Source of the DNA: Crotophaga sulcirostris
Lineage: Eukaryota; Chordata; Aves; Cuculiformes; Crotophagidae
Direction of reading: 5' to 3'
Assembly: GCA_013397455.1 (NCBI GenBank)
Contig: VYZB01000055.1
Coordinates: forward strand, 1,065,308-1,129,307
Length of the DNA stretch: 64,000 nucleotides
Positions 22,212 to 33,654 of this stretch are shown here, piece after piece. The number at the start of each line of letters is the position of its first letter. The stretch's first letter is position 1. The translations under genes and the position numbers were made by a program. The notes under the pieces were generated by a model. The model saw only the letters and a program-made list of their open reading frames with translations, was not told the DNA's origin and made no database searches.

Positions 22212-24130
22212 ATCTGCAGATCTAATGTTTTCCTTGATAACACTGATCTTGTGTTTTGGGCAGTAAATTCTGTTGAGTTAGACATGTTAAAAATTTACGA
22301 TTGGGAGTTTCTGTGAGTTTTTGCAGTAGCAATTTCCCTCTCTTTCTCTTGTCCTCTGGTGGCAGCTTTTGTGGATACCGAGAGTTCTCATTTTTCTTTT
22401 CTGCAAGGCACGCAGGCCAAGCAGACCAGGACAAAAAGATGCACTTTATTCTCAGTCTATTGTTGCCACTCTGTATTTATCAAAAGCAAAAAGACTGTAT
22501 GCCTGAAGGGGAATTAAGATTCCTACCATCTTGCTATTTATGATGCTGAGGAGGTATTTTTAGTAAAGGTTGTTGGTGCTGCTGCCCAAGGGAAGGGCTG
22601 AGGGAGGGTAGGTCAGGAGGCAGCCAGTTGAAACTAATGAGTGCTGTGGCTGGAATTGCAGGGAAGGGGTAACCCCAGCAAAGGTCCCCTCGTGCGTACG
22701 AATGTGTGTGTGTACACATTAACAGATCTGGAGAAACCAGCTGAAGAAACTGTAATCACCTGTGGTCACTGCAACCATCTGAAAGAGAGGAGGAGATGGA
22801 TTCATGCTGCGTTCCACAAAATTCCTATTTCTGAAAGACTATCAGAGTTACGTGGAATGTTTTTTAAATGATACTCAGTTTTCACAGCTGAACCCTCCCT
22901 ACAAATTCACAAGTCCAGAAAGATCTGTGTGTTGCTAATACAGACTGTGACTCAGTTTTCTAAGGAAGCAAGGTCAAGACTGAGCCTTGTTCTGCCCTTG
23001 TGAAATTTGCTTCCTACACTTCCCTTTGGAGACTGAGAAGTCACGAGAGCAGTGGGTGAAGGAGGCAGTGAGTAAGAGCTGGATAGAGGAGCCCCTGAGA
23101 ATGGTGAGCACAAGAGACGTATTTAAAGCAGAGTCAGGCGAGAGAGCGTGCGTGGAAATCCTTCTTCAAGCTGGTACAGAGACAGAACTGACACAGACCA
23201 GAACTGGCCCTGAACCTAAAAAAAAAAGATTAAAAGAGACGGGAGTAGAGAGTATTTGGAGAATTACAGAAAGTGGTTCAAAGTGTTCTGCTGTCAAAAA
23301 GCTTTTTTGTTTTGGCTTCTTTTGGTTTTGGACACTCCGAGTAGCCCGGCAGCCAGTCTGGGGGAGCGCGCGCTGGAGGAACTGTCCTTACAGTCACTGC
23401 AAATATTATTGTGATTTTGTGAAGGGAATGGAGGAAAGTGCTGGTTTGGAATCGCCTGAAGTAAAACTCTTCCCTGCCTAAAAACCTCTGAATGCTTCAC
23501 AGACTCGTCTAGAAGCTGGTGCTCTGCCAAATCCTATTTTTAAGCAATTAGGTTTCTCTCCCAATTTCATGAAGTCACGCCTCTCTAGCAGTATCACACA
23601 GGCATAGGGCCTGGAAAGGGAGGGAGGAGGGAGCACGTGTGCGAGCGTATGACTTTTCAGGGGAAAACCATAAAATTAAATTTGGTGCCATGTTTCCGTG
23701 TTGGCATAGCAAAGAGCTGATCTTCAGTGAGGCTGAACAGCTCCAGCCCTGGTGCGTTTCCATCCTGCTGAGTTACACAGCCCGTGTTGCTACTTCAAAG
23801 GAGAATCTGCTGCTTTCCTTGAATACAGACTTAATTCTTTTCTAGTGATAGGCATCTTTGCACTCCAAATTGAAGTTTCAAACAGAAGTATAATATAAAG
23901 AGATTTCCTAGGGCAATTAGGAAACCCCCTCAGCTGGGGAATGTAGAGAAACTAGAAAGCATAATGCCAACAGAAGTTCCTGTGTTAATGCAGTGGGAAT
24001 GGATTAATTATGAGGTCAGCCACAATGTACTTTTGATTTCTGACATGTGTAAAGAGCACCACAGATGCAGCCAGAACTGAGCGTAAGTGTTTTCATGAAC
24101 ATAAGCAGTTTTTGTGTTTGCATAACACAC
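22212..24130. other. Unique DNA, probable intron, with one long unassigned open frame
   Basis: Includes a TG run near 22704-22713 and a purine-rich stretch (23030-23300). A + strand frame at 22987-23481 (164 codons) is one of the longest outside repeats; it begins and ends without splice or promoter support and has no recognisable domain. A local CpG cluster lies around 23335-23375. Confidence 0.45.
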
Positions 24131-24755
24131 TTCATCAAAAGAAGTGTGGCCAGCAGGTTGAGGGAGGTGATTCTGCCTGTCTGCTCTGCTCTCGTGACAC
24201 CCCACCTGGAGTTTTGTGCTTGGTTCTGGAGGCCTCGGCACAGGAGGGACAGGGATCTGTCGGTGAGTCCTGAGGAGGCCACAAAAATGATCTGAGGGCT
24301 GGAGCACCTCCCCTGGCAGGGCAGGGGAACAGAGTTGGGGTTGGAGAAGAGAAGGCTCCAGAGAGACCTTAGAGCAGCCTCCGGTACTGAAAGGGGCTCC
24401 AGGAAAGCTGGGAAGGGGCTCTTGATCAGGGAGTGTAGGATGGGATGAGGGGGAAGGGTTTTAAAACTGAAAGAGGGGAAATCGAGATGAGATCTTGGGA
24501 AGAAATGTTTTCCTGTGAGGGTGGGGAGACCCTGGCCCAGGTTGCCCAGAGCAGTAGTGGCTGCCCCATCCCTGGAGGTGTTGAAGGCCAGGTTGGATGG
24601 GGCTTGGAGCCCCCTGACCCAGTGGGAGGTGTCCCTGTCCATGGCAGGGGGTTAGAACTGGATGGGCTTTAAAGTCATAGAATCATAGAATGGAAGGGAC
24701 CTTAAATATAATGTAGCTCCTTCCAGCCCAAACCATTCTATGATTTTATGATCCT
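24131..24755 (+). mobile_element. CR1 LINE, 5'-truncated, carrying a small nested CR1 piece
   Basis: Runs from the ORF2 C-terminus (TCATCAAAAGAAGTGTGGCC, GGTGATTCTGCCTGTCTGCT) through CATCCCTGGAGGTGTTGAAG to a tail at CATTCTATGATTTTATGATC. Between GGGCTTTAAAGT (ends about 24675) and CCTTCCAGCCC (starts about 24719) it is interrupted by an opposite-strand CR1 tail; see next entry. Confidence 0.94.
24676..24718 (-). mobile_element. Nested CR1 3'-tail fragment, inverted
   Basis: CATAGAATCATAGAATGG and AAGGGACCTTAAA are the reverse complement of a CR1 3' terminus, here placed inside the 3' end of a plus-strand CR1. Either a very short later insertion or a local rearrangement. Confidence 0.7.
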
Positions 24756-27297
24756 TTGATACATGTAAATGAAATTGGGAAGGCAGAAGGAATAAATGGA
24801 ATGGAAAATAAAGCCCACAGGAATCATTGTTGCTGTCTAAACACCAGTAATGCTATTAACAGTTTGAAATGTAACTGTTTTAATAAGAATGTACCTTCCT
24901 TCATGCTGACAGGGAACCTCAGTGTACTTAGTGCATTCTCATTTCCTAATTTCTGACAATAAATGTTATATCAAGTGTGGCCAGTGGAGCATATATAAGG
25001 GTTAGAGTGTCTGAGAATTTCTTAGAGTTCTAGGATTAAAAAAAGATGTTTTGACACCAATATGGGAGAGTGTTGGTCCATTTAAAATGCCCGTTAACGT
25101 GCCTGTGCAGAATTTCTCTCAAGTGTGCAATTCTTAGGAAAGCATTCCTTGATGTTTCTTCCCCAGTCTGTAGTCCAGAAAAAATCCTCACAATGGACTG
25201 AAATAGTTCTTGAGTAGTATTAAGTTTCATTTTTCTGCCCCACCCTCTTTAAATTCTATAATGCAAAAAACCTAGTAGGGAATCCTTAATGCGGCTTTTC
25301 ATTCTGTCCAACATTTACTGCTCCTGTTTATGGGTTCTGCAGGCAAATGCTTGATAGTTCATCTTGGAAGTGCAAACATTTAGCATCAAATTTATTTTCC
25401 ACTAGGAGCTGGAAGTTATAAGGCTTTCCAAAAGGGTTATTTTCTGGGTTTATATGTGTTGAAAATGTCAGGCGGGACTGCTGGTTACACTTGAACATAG
25501 GATTCTGCAGTGTCAGAGGGTGAGACAGGCACAGCAATTTGATCTTTCCCAAGTGCTTCAAAAAATAATCAGCCTGCCTTTTATTTCGGATCTATTTCTT
25601 GCCTGAATGCCTGTTTAGAAACCACAGTGCTTATTTTCTGGGTAAGGAATACTTGACAAAAAGTCTCTTTTGGTAGTGGAGTGCTTTGAAGATGAGCCAT
25701 ACTCTCTTGCCTTGTGTAAATCTGGAATAACTGTGGAGGCCAGCAGAGTAATTAAAGATTTGTGCTAATCGGGGAGGTGAATTGGTCAGATTTTTGGTGA
25801 TGATATGAAGTAGAGGAAGACATTGGACAGAGGGATGGTTGTAGAAACAGTTCATCCTGCCTTGAGGCAGGAAGAGACACACAGATTTTTCAAGTCCATT
25901 AGTATTTTGCAATTTCAAGGGTTTTCTGCTATGGGACACACAGGTTTGTTCGTCTGTGTTGGGTCTGGATCCCTATTTTGAAGACTTTCTTTAAAAAGAG
26001 TTTTTTTGCATGCTTATTTGTATGTGATAGCAGCACAGAGAGCCTCAACAATGTAGTGTCGTTCAGAAATTTAGTTGATAATGAAGATAGTGATATTTGG
26101 CATGTGTAAAAGGATGTATACACAGGGATTCTTAAGCTACATGAAACTCAATAAGTATTCACCCCGTTTGCAAGTGCAAAAGTAACCATTGTGATCTCTG
26201 GGGAATCATTCATCCTGGCAGTTACAGCAGTCTAGATAAAATCTATATTTCATCCCCAATCTGCTTTATCTTATGTAGGGCACGCTAGATTATGTGCTAT
26301 CCTAGGAGGAAGGTGTGAAGATTACTTTTAGCTGTTTCTAGAGCGTTAGATGTCAGATATGGGTTAGCGCACGGAAGAAAACATGGAAATTGATGCTACT
26401 CTTAATGAGTTCCAGTTCTGTATATTAATTAAAATGTTATTGTCCCTTCTTCCCTCTGGGCTAAACCCTGCTCTGAACTGAGTAGCTCAGTTGAATTCTT
26501 TTACCATCCTGGCAACCACATCGCAAGACTGCTGCAAACATGAGGAACTCTACAAATTGTATATGTGTGTATAGATACATTTTTATTCAGGTATTCATGA
26601 TTGGTTGCTGCTGATTATGATTTCTAGGTTAGCTGAACCACAGGCAAATACTAATTTTTTTGCCTAGTGCATACTTTGCTTTGTAGTCATGCTTTATCTT
26701 CTCTAAACAAAGTGCACTATCTGGCTATAGTTGTTATTTAGTTTTAATGCCTCTTTGGAATGGCTTGTATGCCGGTAGGGGCATGGAGGTCTCACTCCTA
26801 CTCTAGAGCAAGGTGCCTTTCTGTCTTGGAGGACATAAACACTGTCAGCAGGATGAAGAGAGCTGAGATGTTCAGTAGCTAGGGGCAGAGATTTATTGCA
26901 AATTTTCATGACCTTTGCATCTTTTCATTACCTTTTACAAGGTAAATACCTTGTAAAAGTGAGCTACAAAAGGGAAGGCAGTGTGTTGCGTTGTGTTTTC
27001 TGATGCTGTATCCATGTTCCCTCTTCGATTCCTTCTGTATCTTTTCTTTTTTTTTTTTTTTAAGCAGAGATTTGGCACTGGCTGTTTTTCAATTTAGTTG
27101 ACGTTTGGCCATCTGGAGCTGAGCAGAGCTTTAGTCACGCACGTTCACTGTGTTAAGTGGAGCACTGTAGGATCTAGGGGCCAGATTCGACTCTAAAGTA
27201 AGCACACTGGAATTAGCAAAGTTACATCAGGATTGGACTGGGTCTCTTGGGTTGCTGTTTGATATGCACTTTACTGAGAAATGTCTTGTTTTTTCAG
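24756..27297. other. Unique AT-rich DNA, probable intron
   Basis: No gene recognised. Holds a 13-bp-arm inverted repeat at 26932-26959 (listed separately) and a poly-T run ending near 27061. Confidence 0.5.
26932..26959. repeat. Perfect inverted repeat, 13-bp arms, 2-bp spacer
   Basis: The left arm CTTTTACAAGGTA (26932-26944) is exactly complementary to the right arm TACCTTGTAAAAG (26947-26959), separated by AA. It can form a short hairpin in either strand. No known element boundary or transcript is associated with it. Confidence 0.9.
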
Positions 27298-27622
27298 CTC
27301 TGAGGGATCCAGAAAGCTGGGGAGGACTTTTTACAGGGACACGTAGTGACAGGACAAGGGGGAATGGCTTTAAATTGGAAGGGGGAAGATTTAAATTAGA
27401 CATTAGGATGAAATTCACAATGAGGGTGGTGAGGCCCTGGCACAGATTGCCCAGGGAAGTGGTGGTTGCCCCATCCCTGGAGGTGTTCGAGACCAGGTTG
27501 GATGGGGCTTGGAGCCCCCTGATCCAGTGGGAGGTGTCCCTGCCCATGGCAGGGGGTTGGAACTGGATGGGCTTTAAGGTCCCTACCAACCCAAACCATT
27601 CTATGACTCTGTGATCTTGGTG
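27298..27622 (+). mobile_element. CR1 LINE 3' fragment
   Basis: CTGAGGGATCCAGAAAGCTG, GTGACAGGACAAGGGGGAAT, CTGGAGGTGTTCGAGACCAG and CCAACCCAAACCATTCTATG, ending at ACTCTGTGATCTT. An open frame through 27252-27614 is the decayed CR1 ORF2 end. Confidence 0.93.
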
Positions 27623-29593
27623 TGAAGATGCTTGAGGGAGATTGTTACACACGTAAATGGAAACCAGTCAAATAATTTTCAGTACTTTGTTTCTATCCAA
27701 ATTAAAACAAATGATAAGTACTTCTCTCTTTCTAATGATACCACACACAAGGTCTCAATAGTTGGTGTGACTTGTGATGACAGGTGCAGGTCATGATATA
27801 GGAGAGGATATATAAGATGAGGCTGCTATATCCAGGGGGATCAGAAAGCACAGATGATAGTGTAATCTTGTAATGCTATGTTGTTCCTTCCTTGTAATCC
27901 AGTCCAGCAGGCCAAGCGTGTCTCCCATTACCTACTCCAGAGTGGTGCTGTCTCATTTGTGCAAGAAGAACGTTAATGATATTTGGAATAGGCTTAAGTC
28001 AGATTTCAGTGTCATGCAAATGTGGGCTAATCTTTGCATGGGGTTGTAGTCAGCTTTTTATGCAACCACATAGTTAGCCTTTTTGCTCAAATGTAGATTG
28101 GTACAAAAATCAACAGTTTTGAATTACAAATACAAGTTCCTTAAAGTCCATTTGATAGCCCAGGGAGCATCAGAGTATCTCTAACACACTATCCTAAAAA
28201 GATGTAACACAGCATTTACCACAGCATTTTACAATGCAAATCTGTTTCTAGGTAGGTGTCATGTTTTTTTCTTTGAATAGGATAACTTAAAAGACAAAAT
28301 CAAGTTGCCCAGATTTACTGCTGGAAGAAAAAAAAAATAAAAGAAAGAAGAAAATAAAATATCGTTAGGAAAATCTTTGTCAATGTATTTTTGCTGTTAC
28401 CCACAGAGTCATAAATTGATATACCAGATGCTCAACTTGGAGGAAGAAAGTACAGGATAACTTACAACCAGAGGCCTTGTGTTGTGGCTGCATTAGGGAG
28501 CAAAACAGGACAGGTTTAAAGCTGTGTTTGGATGACCTTCAAATCCCATCTGCAGATTTCTTTTTAGCTTCAAGTTTCAAATGTCAGCTGCAAGTAGATC
28601 ATAGCACCAGGAACACTAAAGCGATAAAAGATCAAGGATGTCCTCTCTTCACATTTGTTTCAGAGGAGAGAGAACTGTGTTGCTTCGTTAGGAGCTGCTG
28701 CCTGCGGGTAGACTGATGTCTCTGGGAGGGATGGGGAAGGCTTGCACACTGGTTTAATGCATTAATCAAGGGTGAAAATGGGAATATCTCCACTATGTGA
28801 ACTAAAAAGATGAAAATTTCACTATGTTAACACATTATAGCATACTGCTTGAGTTTGGTGTTTGGGGTTTATACCATGAGACATGAATATCCAAGGCTAA
28901 GAGCTGTAAAGATTTTGAGTGTGGACATTGGATGAAGAAAGCCAAAACATTACTAGGGTATTGTTAAGTGTATTTAGCAAGTATTAGGGTCTCTTGCTTT
29001 CTCGAACTATAGAATTTGCCAACAAATCCAAAAGGCTGAAGGGAGAAATCTGCCCTTGCCTCCTGTTTTAGTTGTGGGCTTCCCTCTTGTGCTTTCATTG
29101 CTTACAGGAAAGAAAAGGGGATAAAGGGGAAGTATATGCAAAACACTGTTATTTTAGAAGCAAAACATTAGGTCAGAGGTTTCTTTTGGCCAGGATGATC
29201 CCTGAGTCCAGTAAAAACCATCCTGAGTCTCAGCTGCCTCCAAGAGGCCTTTGGCAGAACTGAAGGGTTGCTCAGAGAACTGAGAAGCTGCTCTGAAGTG
29301 CTGTAAAACCTTCAGGAGCTTTAATTGATGTCATTCAAGCCTGAGTCCCACTGGAACTTCTTCTGTGTTAATTATGGTCCTGAGGACGATGACTTGGCAA
29401 ACGCAGCTGCAGCTTTGCTCTTGCATCAGTTAATTAATCATCCAGGCTGGATTGATGAGAAGATGGGTTTCTTTGCTGTCATTGTAAACATCTGTAGAGA
29501 AAAGCAAAGGTTTTGAAGACTGAAACCCCCTTTTCAGCTGTGTTACAGTGTGAGGGCTGCAGGATCCTGATACTCCTGTGTAGTTCTTATATT
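27623..29593. other. Unique DNA, probable intron
   Basis: No gene recognised. Contains an A-rich low-complexity run at about 28327-28362. Confidence 0.5.
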
Positions 29594-29750
29594 TTAGAAT
29601 CATGGAATGATTTGGGTTGGAAGAGACTTTGAAGCCCATCCAGCTCTAACCTCCCTGCCATGGGCAGGGACACCTCCCACTGGATCAGGGGGCTCAAAAC
29701 CCCATCCAGTCTGACCTTGAACACCTCCAGGGATGGAGCAGTCACAATGT
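29594..29750 (-). mobile_element. CR1 LINE 3' fragment
   Basis: Reverse-complemented CR1 terminus: TAGAATCATGGAATGATTTG, GAAGCCCATCCAGCTCTAAC, CATGGGCAGGGACACCTCCC and GAACACCTCCAGGGATGGAG. Confidence 0.93.
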
Positions 29751-31186
29751 TCATGTTTTCAAAGGCATGTTGGTGCTTTTCCCCAAAAAAGCAATATGAA
29801 ACACATCAAACTCTACAGAAACAGGTCATCTTCTACTCCTCAGTACAGCTATAAGTAAAAGCTTGAATGAAATTAATCCAGCTTTAATAAGTTTGTTAAA
29901 ATGACTTTCATAAGTGAAGGAGACAGATCATTAGGAATAAATTGCATGTACCTGGAGTGGTTTTCTTAGGCAAATGTAGAGAGATTATTTCTGGGCTGGC
30001 TTTGGGAGCAGTTTGCACGCTCTGGTGATGTTGGGTTATTAGTCTTTCCTTAGTGCCACTTGCTGACCTGCTGCTTGAACCAATGCAAATGCCTGAAAAA
30101 TACAGCTCATAGGATTCCCTGGCAAAGCCTCAGCTGTAAGAACGTGGCCTTTGAAGTGATCCGTGCCAGTTTGCCCCTGCAATGATCTGACCATCTCTTT
30201 GTCTGGTCCTGTGAATCGTAAGGAATGTTTATGGAAAATTTGTTGTCTGAACTGCAAGCTGTAGCATCTGCATGTTATTATTTCAGCTAAACTTGGAAGG
30301 TAATGAGATGGCATGTATTTATTATACACTGCTGAACTGGGTCACTCTTTTTCTTTGTGAAATTTACTTCTGAATGTGCTTGGGAGCAGAAGTAACACTT
30401 TCCTAGCACCATTATTTGGTTGTTTAGGCAGATAAAAGCCTCAAGCTGCTTTGTGTTATGTGCCTCACAGATCCTCATGTTGGCTTTTTCTGAGGCAAAA
30501 ATAACTTGCAGAAATGTCAATAGAGGTGAGAAATCATTATTTTGGAGCTCGTAAATTAAACTAACTGCAATGAAGACATGTTGTTTGTGTGTGGTGACAG
30601 GAAACAGTGTTAAATACGATGGCATATCGTAGTGATAAAAGCATCCTACAATCTGTAATTATGTTCTTCCTAGTTTGTTAATTAACTGACTTCCATGCCA
30701 TTCCTGGGGGGTGGGGGTTGGAGGGAAGCACTGTTTTATCAGTAGGGCAGTGCAGAATTTGGTTTGTGCCCAGTGATTTTGCAGTACAGGCTTGTGGCTA
30801 AAACTGTTTGTCCTTGGGAGCACACTTGAGTCTGGAATGACCTTCCTGGTTTCACCTGGGAAAACCTCTTGTAGTGCCTCATGCTTGGTGTTCCCTAAGA
30901 TGCACTTAATCTTTTTGAAAGATTTGGATTTTGATTGTGAGAAACATACCTACCATGAAAACTTGGCCTTGTGCATTTAAGAATTCACTATAGAAAAACA
31001 GGGAGGAGTAATAGTATTTTGCCAGTTTCATGAGGTATCATTTTTGAGGAAGAACAAACTTTTTCCGAAATACGATTTAAGTTTATTTATATCTGTTAAA
31101 ACCTTTCCCCTCATTTTTAAAACTGCAGAGAGTCTTTTAACACCAGTTGTGTTTAGTTGACCTAAGGCAAGCATTTAGTTTGTGGA
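29751..31186. other. Unique DNA, probable intron
   Basis: No repeat or gene recognised; minus frames at 30039-30329 and 30287-30625 lack splice and composition support. Confidence 0.5.
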
Positions 31187-31492
31187 CTGGGAAGAGAGGG
31201 GGAGGAGCTCTTTATTAGGGAGTGCAGGGATAGGATGAAGGGGAATGATTTTAAACTGAAAGAGGGGGAGATTTAGATTAGATTTTAGGCAAAAATGTTT
31301 TCCTGTGAGATGAGGCCCTGGCCCAGGTTGCCCAGAGCAGTGGTGGCTGTCCAATCCCTGGAGGTGTTCCAGGCCAGGTTGGATGGGGCTTTGAGCATCC
31401 TGATGGAGGTGTCCCTGCCCATGGCAGGAGGGTGGAACTGGACGATCTCTGAGGTCCCCTCCAACCCAAACCATTCTATAATTCTATGACTG
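31187..31492 (+). mobile_element. CR1 LINE 3' fragment
   Basis: CTCTTTATTAGGGAGTGCAG, ATTTAGATTAGATTTTAGGC, AATCCCTGGAGGTGTTCCAG and CCAACCCAAACCATTCTATA, ending in ATTCTATGAC. Confidence 0.93.
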
Positions 31493-32230
31493 CTTTTTTC
31501 TTTGAGGAAATTGACACTGATACGTAGACACGTGACTGAGGAGGCATTTACTGTGTCTGGTCTGAATGGTTGCTGAGGAATAAAGTGTCGTTCATCCCAA
31601 AAGAGATATGGCAAGGGTGATAAAATAGCAATTGTAGGTACTTTTCAATGTTAATTGGAGCGAAGGCTTTGATGATTTAGTGTGGATGAGATGCTTATCT
31701 TTTGGGCAACTACTGATAAGGTGAATCTTGCTCTAAAAAAATGCTTTATATGATTAGATTCACCCTGGGAAGCCTCACAAGGCTGGGGTGAATGATGGGG
31801 ATTGTGCCAAGTACCATTTATATGCTGGGAAAGATCAGTGACTGAGGGCTTGCTAATCTAAATAGACAGCAGAAACAGAGAAACAGTTTATAGCTTTTAT
31901 TTATTTGCACACCTATTAATAAAACAAGCTACATGAAGCTTTTTTAATAATTTGGATAAAGGAACTGGACCAGCAGCTGAGTTGTTGAGAGTTCATCAGA
32001 GAAGCCCAAATAAACACAGTTCATCACACGGATTAACCATGACACATATTATAGGTACATGAAGGATGTTGAAAAATGAGTGACAGGCCATGAATTAAGT
32101 TAATAAAATTCACTTTACATGGCAGAGTAGTGGATTCTTTGTTGTAGATAAAGGGAGACGTGCCATTTTTCAGGGAGCCCTTTTAATCAGAGGTTTGTTC
32201 TGCGTTAGGAGGGTTGCGAGATACACTTCA
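31493..32230. other. Unique AT-rich DNA up to the assembly gap
   Basis: No repeat or gene recognised. Open frames that cross the gap are artefacts of N. Confidence 0.5.
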
Positions 32231-32940
32231 NNNNNNNNNNNNNNNNNNNNNNNNNNNNNNNNNNNNNNNNNNNNNNNNNNNNNNNNNNNNNNNNNNNNNN
32301 NNNNNNNNNNNNNNNNNNNNNNNNNNNNNNNNNNNNNNNNNNNNNNNNNNNNNNNNNNNNNNNNNNNNNNNNNNNNNNNNNNNNNNNNNNNNNNNNNNNN
32401 NNNNNNNNNNNNNNNNNNNNNNNNNNNNNNNNNNNNNNNNNNNNNNNNNNNNNNNNNNNNNNNNNNNNNNNNNNNNNNNNNNNNNNNNNNNNNNNNNNNN
32501 NNNNNNNNNNNNNNNNNNNNNNNNNNNNNNNNNNNNNNNNNNNNNNNNNNNNNNNNNNNNNNNNNNNNNNNNNNNNNNNNNNNNNNNNNNNNNNNNNNNN
32601 NNNNNNNNNNNNNNNNNNNNNNNNNNNNNNNNNNNNNNNNNNNNNNNNNNNNNNNNNNNNNNNNNNNNNNNNNNNNNNNNNNNNNNNNNNNNNNNNNNNN
32701 NNNNNNNNNNNNNNNNNNNNNNNNNNNNNNNNNNNNNNNNNNNNNNNNNNNNNNNNNNNNNNNNNNNNNNNNNNNNNNNNNNNNNNNNNNNNNNNNNNNN
32801 NNNNNNNNNNNNNNNNNNNNNNNNNNNNNNNNNNNNNNNNNNNNNNNNNNNNNNNNNNNNNNNNNNNNNNNNNNNNNNNNNNNNNNNNNNNNNNNNNNNN
32901 NNNNNNNNNNNNNNNNNNNNNNNNNNNNNNNNNNNNNNNN
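32231..32940. other. Assembly gap (710 N)
   Basis: Run of N. The right flank (32941-33215) is more GC-rich than the left, so a GC-rich or repetitive element may be missing. Confidence 0.99.
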
Positions 32941-33592
32941 CTCTCTTTGGGGAGAGGTTACAACAGGATTCATGGTGGGCTTCTCGGAGCCAGCACATGA
33001 ATTTCCCCCATCATGGGCTCTGACTGCTGCTTACAGGGCCCACCACCACAAGCACAGGCTTCCAAAGGTCAGCTGTGAGGAACCCCTTTCCTTCAGGGGG
33101 CTGGAGGTGGTGGGTGAAACAGGCAGCCCCTCGAGCATCATCGAGAGCTCACACTGGGCAAGGCTCCAAAGGTTGTGGAGGCTCAGGACATGCCCTGGTT
33201 GCTTTCCATTGTGCATTTAGATTAGAAAAACAGGTTTAAAAATGTTTGGATCTCTGTTTTCTGTTTTTTTACCACAGCTATGATGTATGTTCTTGCATAT
33301 TCTTATGATATGACTCTTATTGATTTTTTTGTGATTTTTATATGCTAGTCCCTTCGTTTTTCTAACGTCATTGAGTTCTCCTGGTCTGAACACTTATACT
33401 GAGAGAAACGTGGCCCGGTTTGGTTGGAATTTCCCATTTTGTATTTGTATCCTGCTCAGTTTTCTTCCCATGTTCTCTGTATGTTCAGCACTGGGTGTTA
33501 TTGAAAATTGAGGTGAAGGGATTTTTTAGATACTGGACTGCATGTGCAAACCAAACTTTGAGTGCTATTTGCTGCTTCTCTCTGGTTCTCTA
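32941..33592. other. Unique DNA right of the gap
   Basis: The first 275 bases are GC-richer and open on both strands (33031-33216 on minus, and a + frame from the gap edge to 33220). No recognisable domain; the rest is AT-rich. May be part of an element cut by the gap. Confidence 0.4.
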
Positions 33593-33654
33593 AGTATCAC
33601 AGTATTACAAGGTTGGAAAGGACCTCTGAGATCATCAAGTCCAACCTGTAAGTA
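33593..33654 (-). mobile_element. CR1 LINE 3'-terminal fragment
   Basis: GTATCACAGTATTACAAGGT followed by TTGGAAAGGACCTCTGAGAT and CATCAAGTCCAACCTGTAA: the last 60 bp of a CR1, same subfamily signature as at 167-299. Confidence 0.9.

Noticed and set aside
24016..24642. 208-codon minus-strand frame
   Set aside because: Antisense of the CR1 copy at 24131-24755, not a host gene.
32170..33220. Long open frames of up to 341 codons on both strands
   Set aside because: They exist only because 710 N contain no stops.
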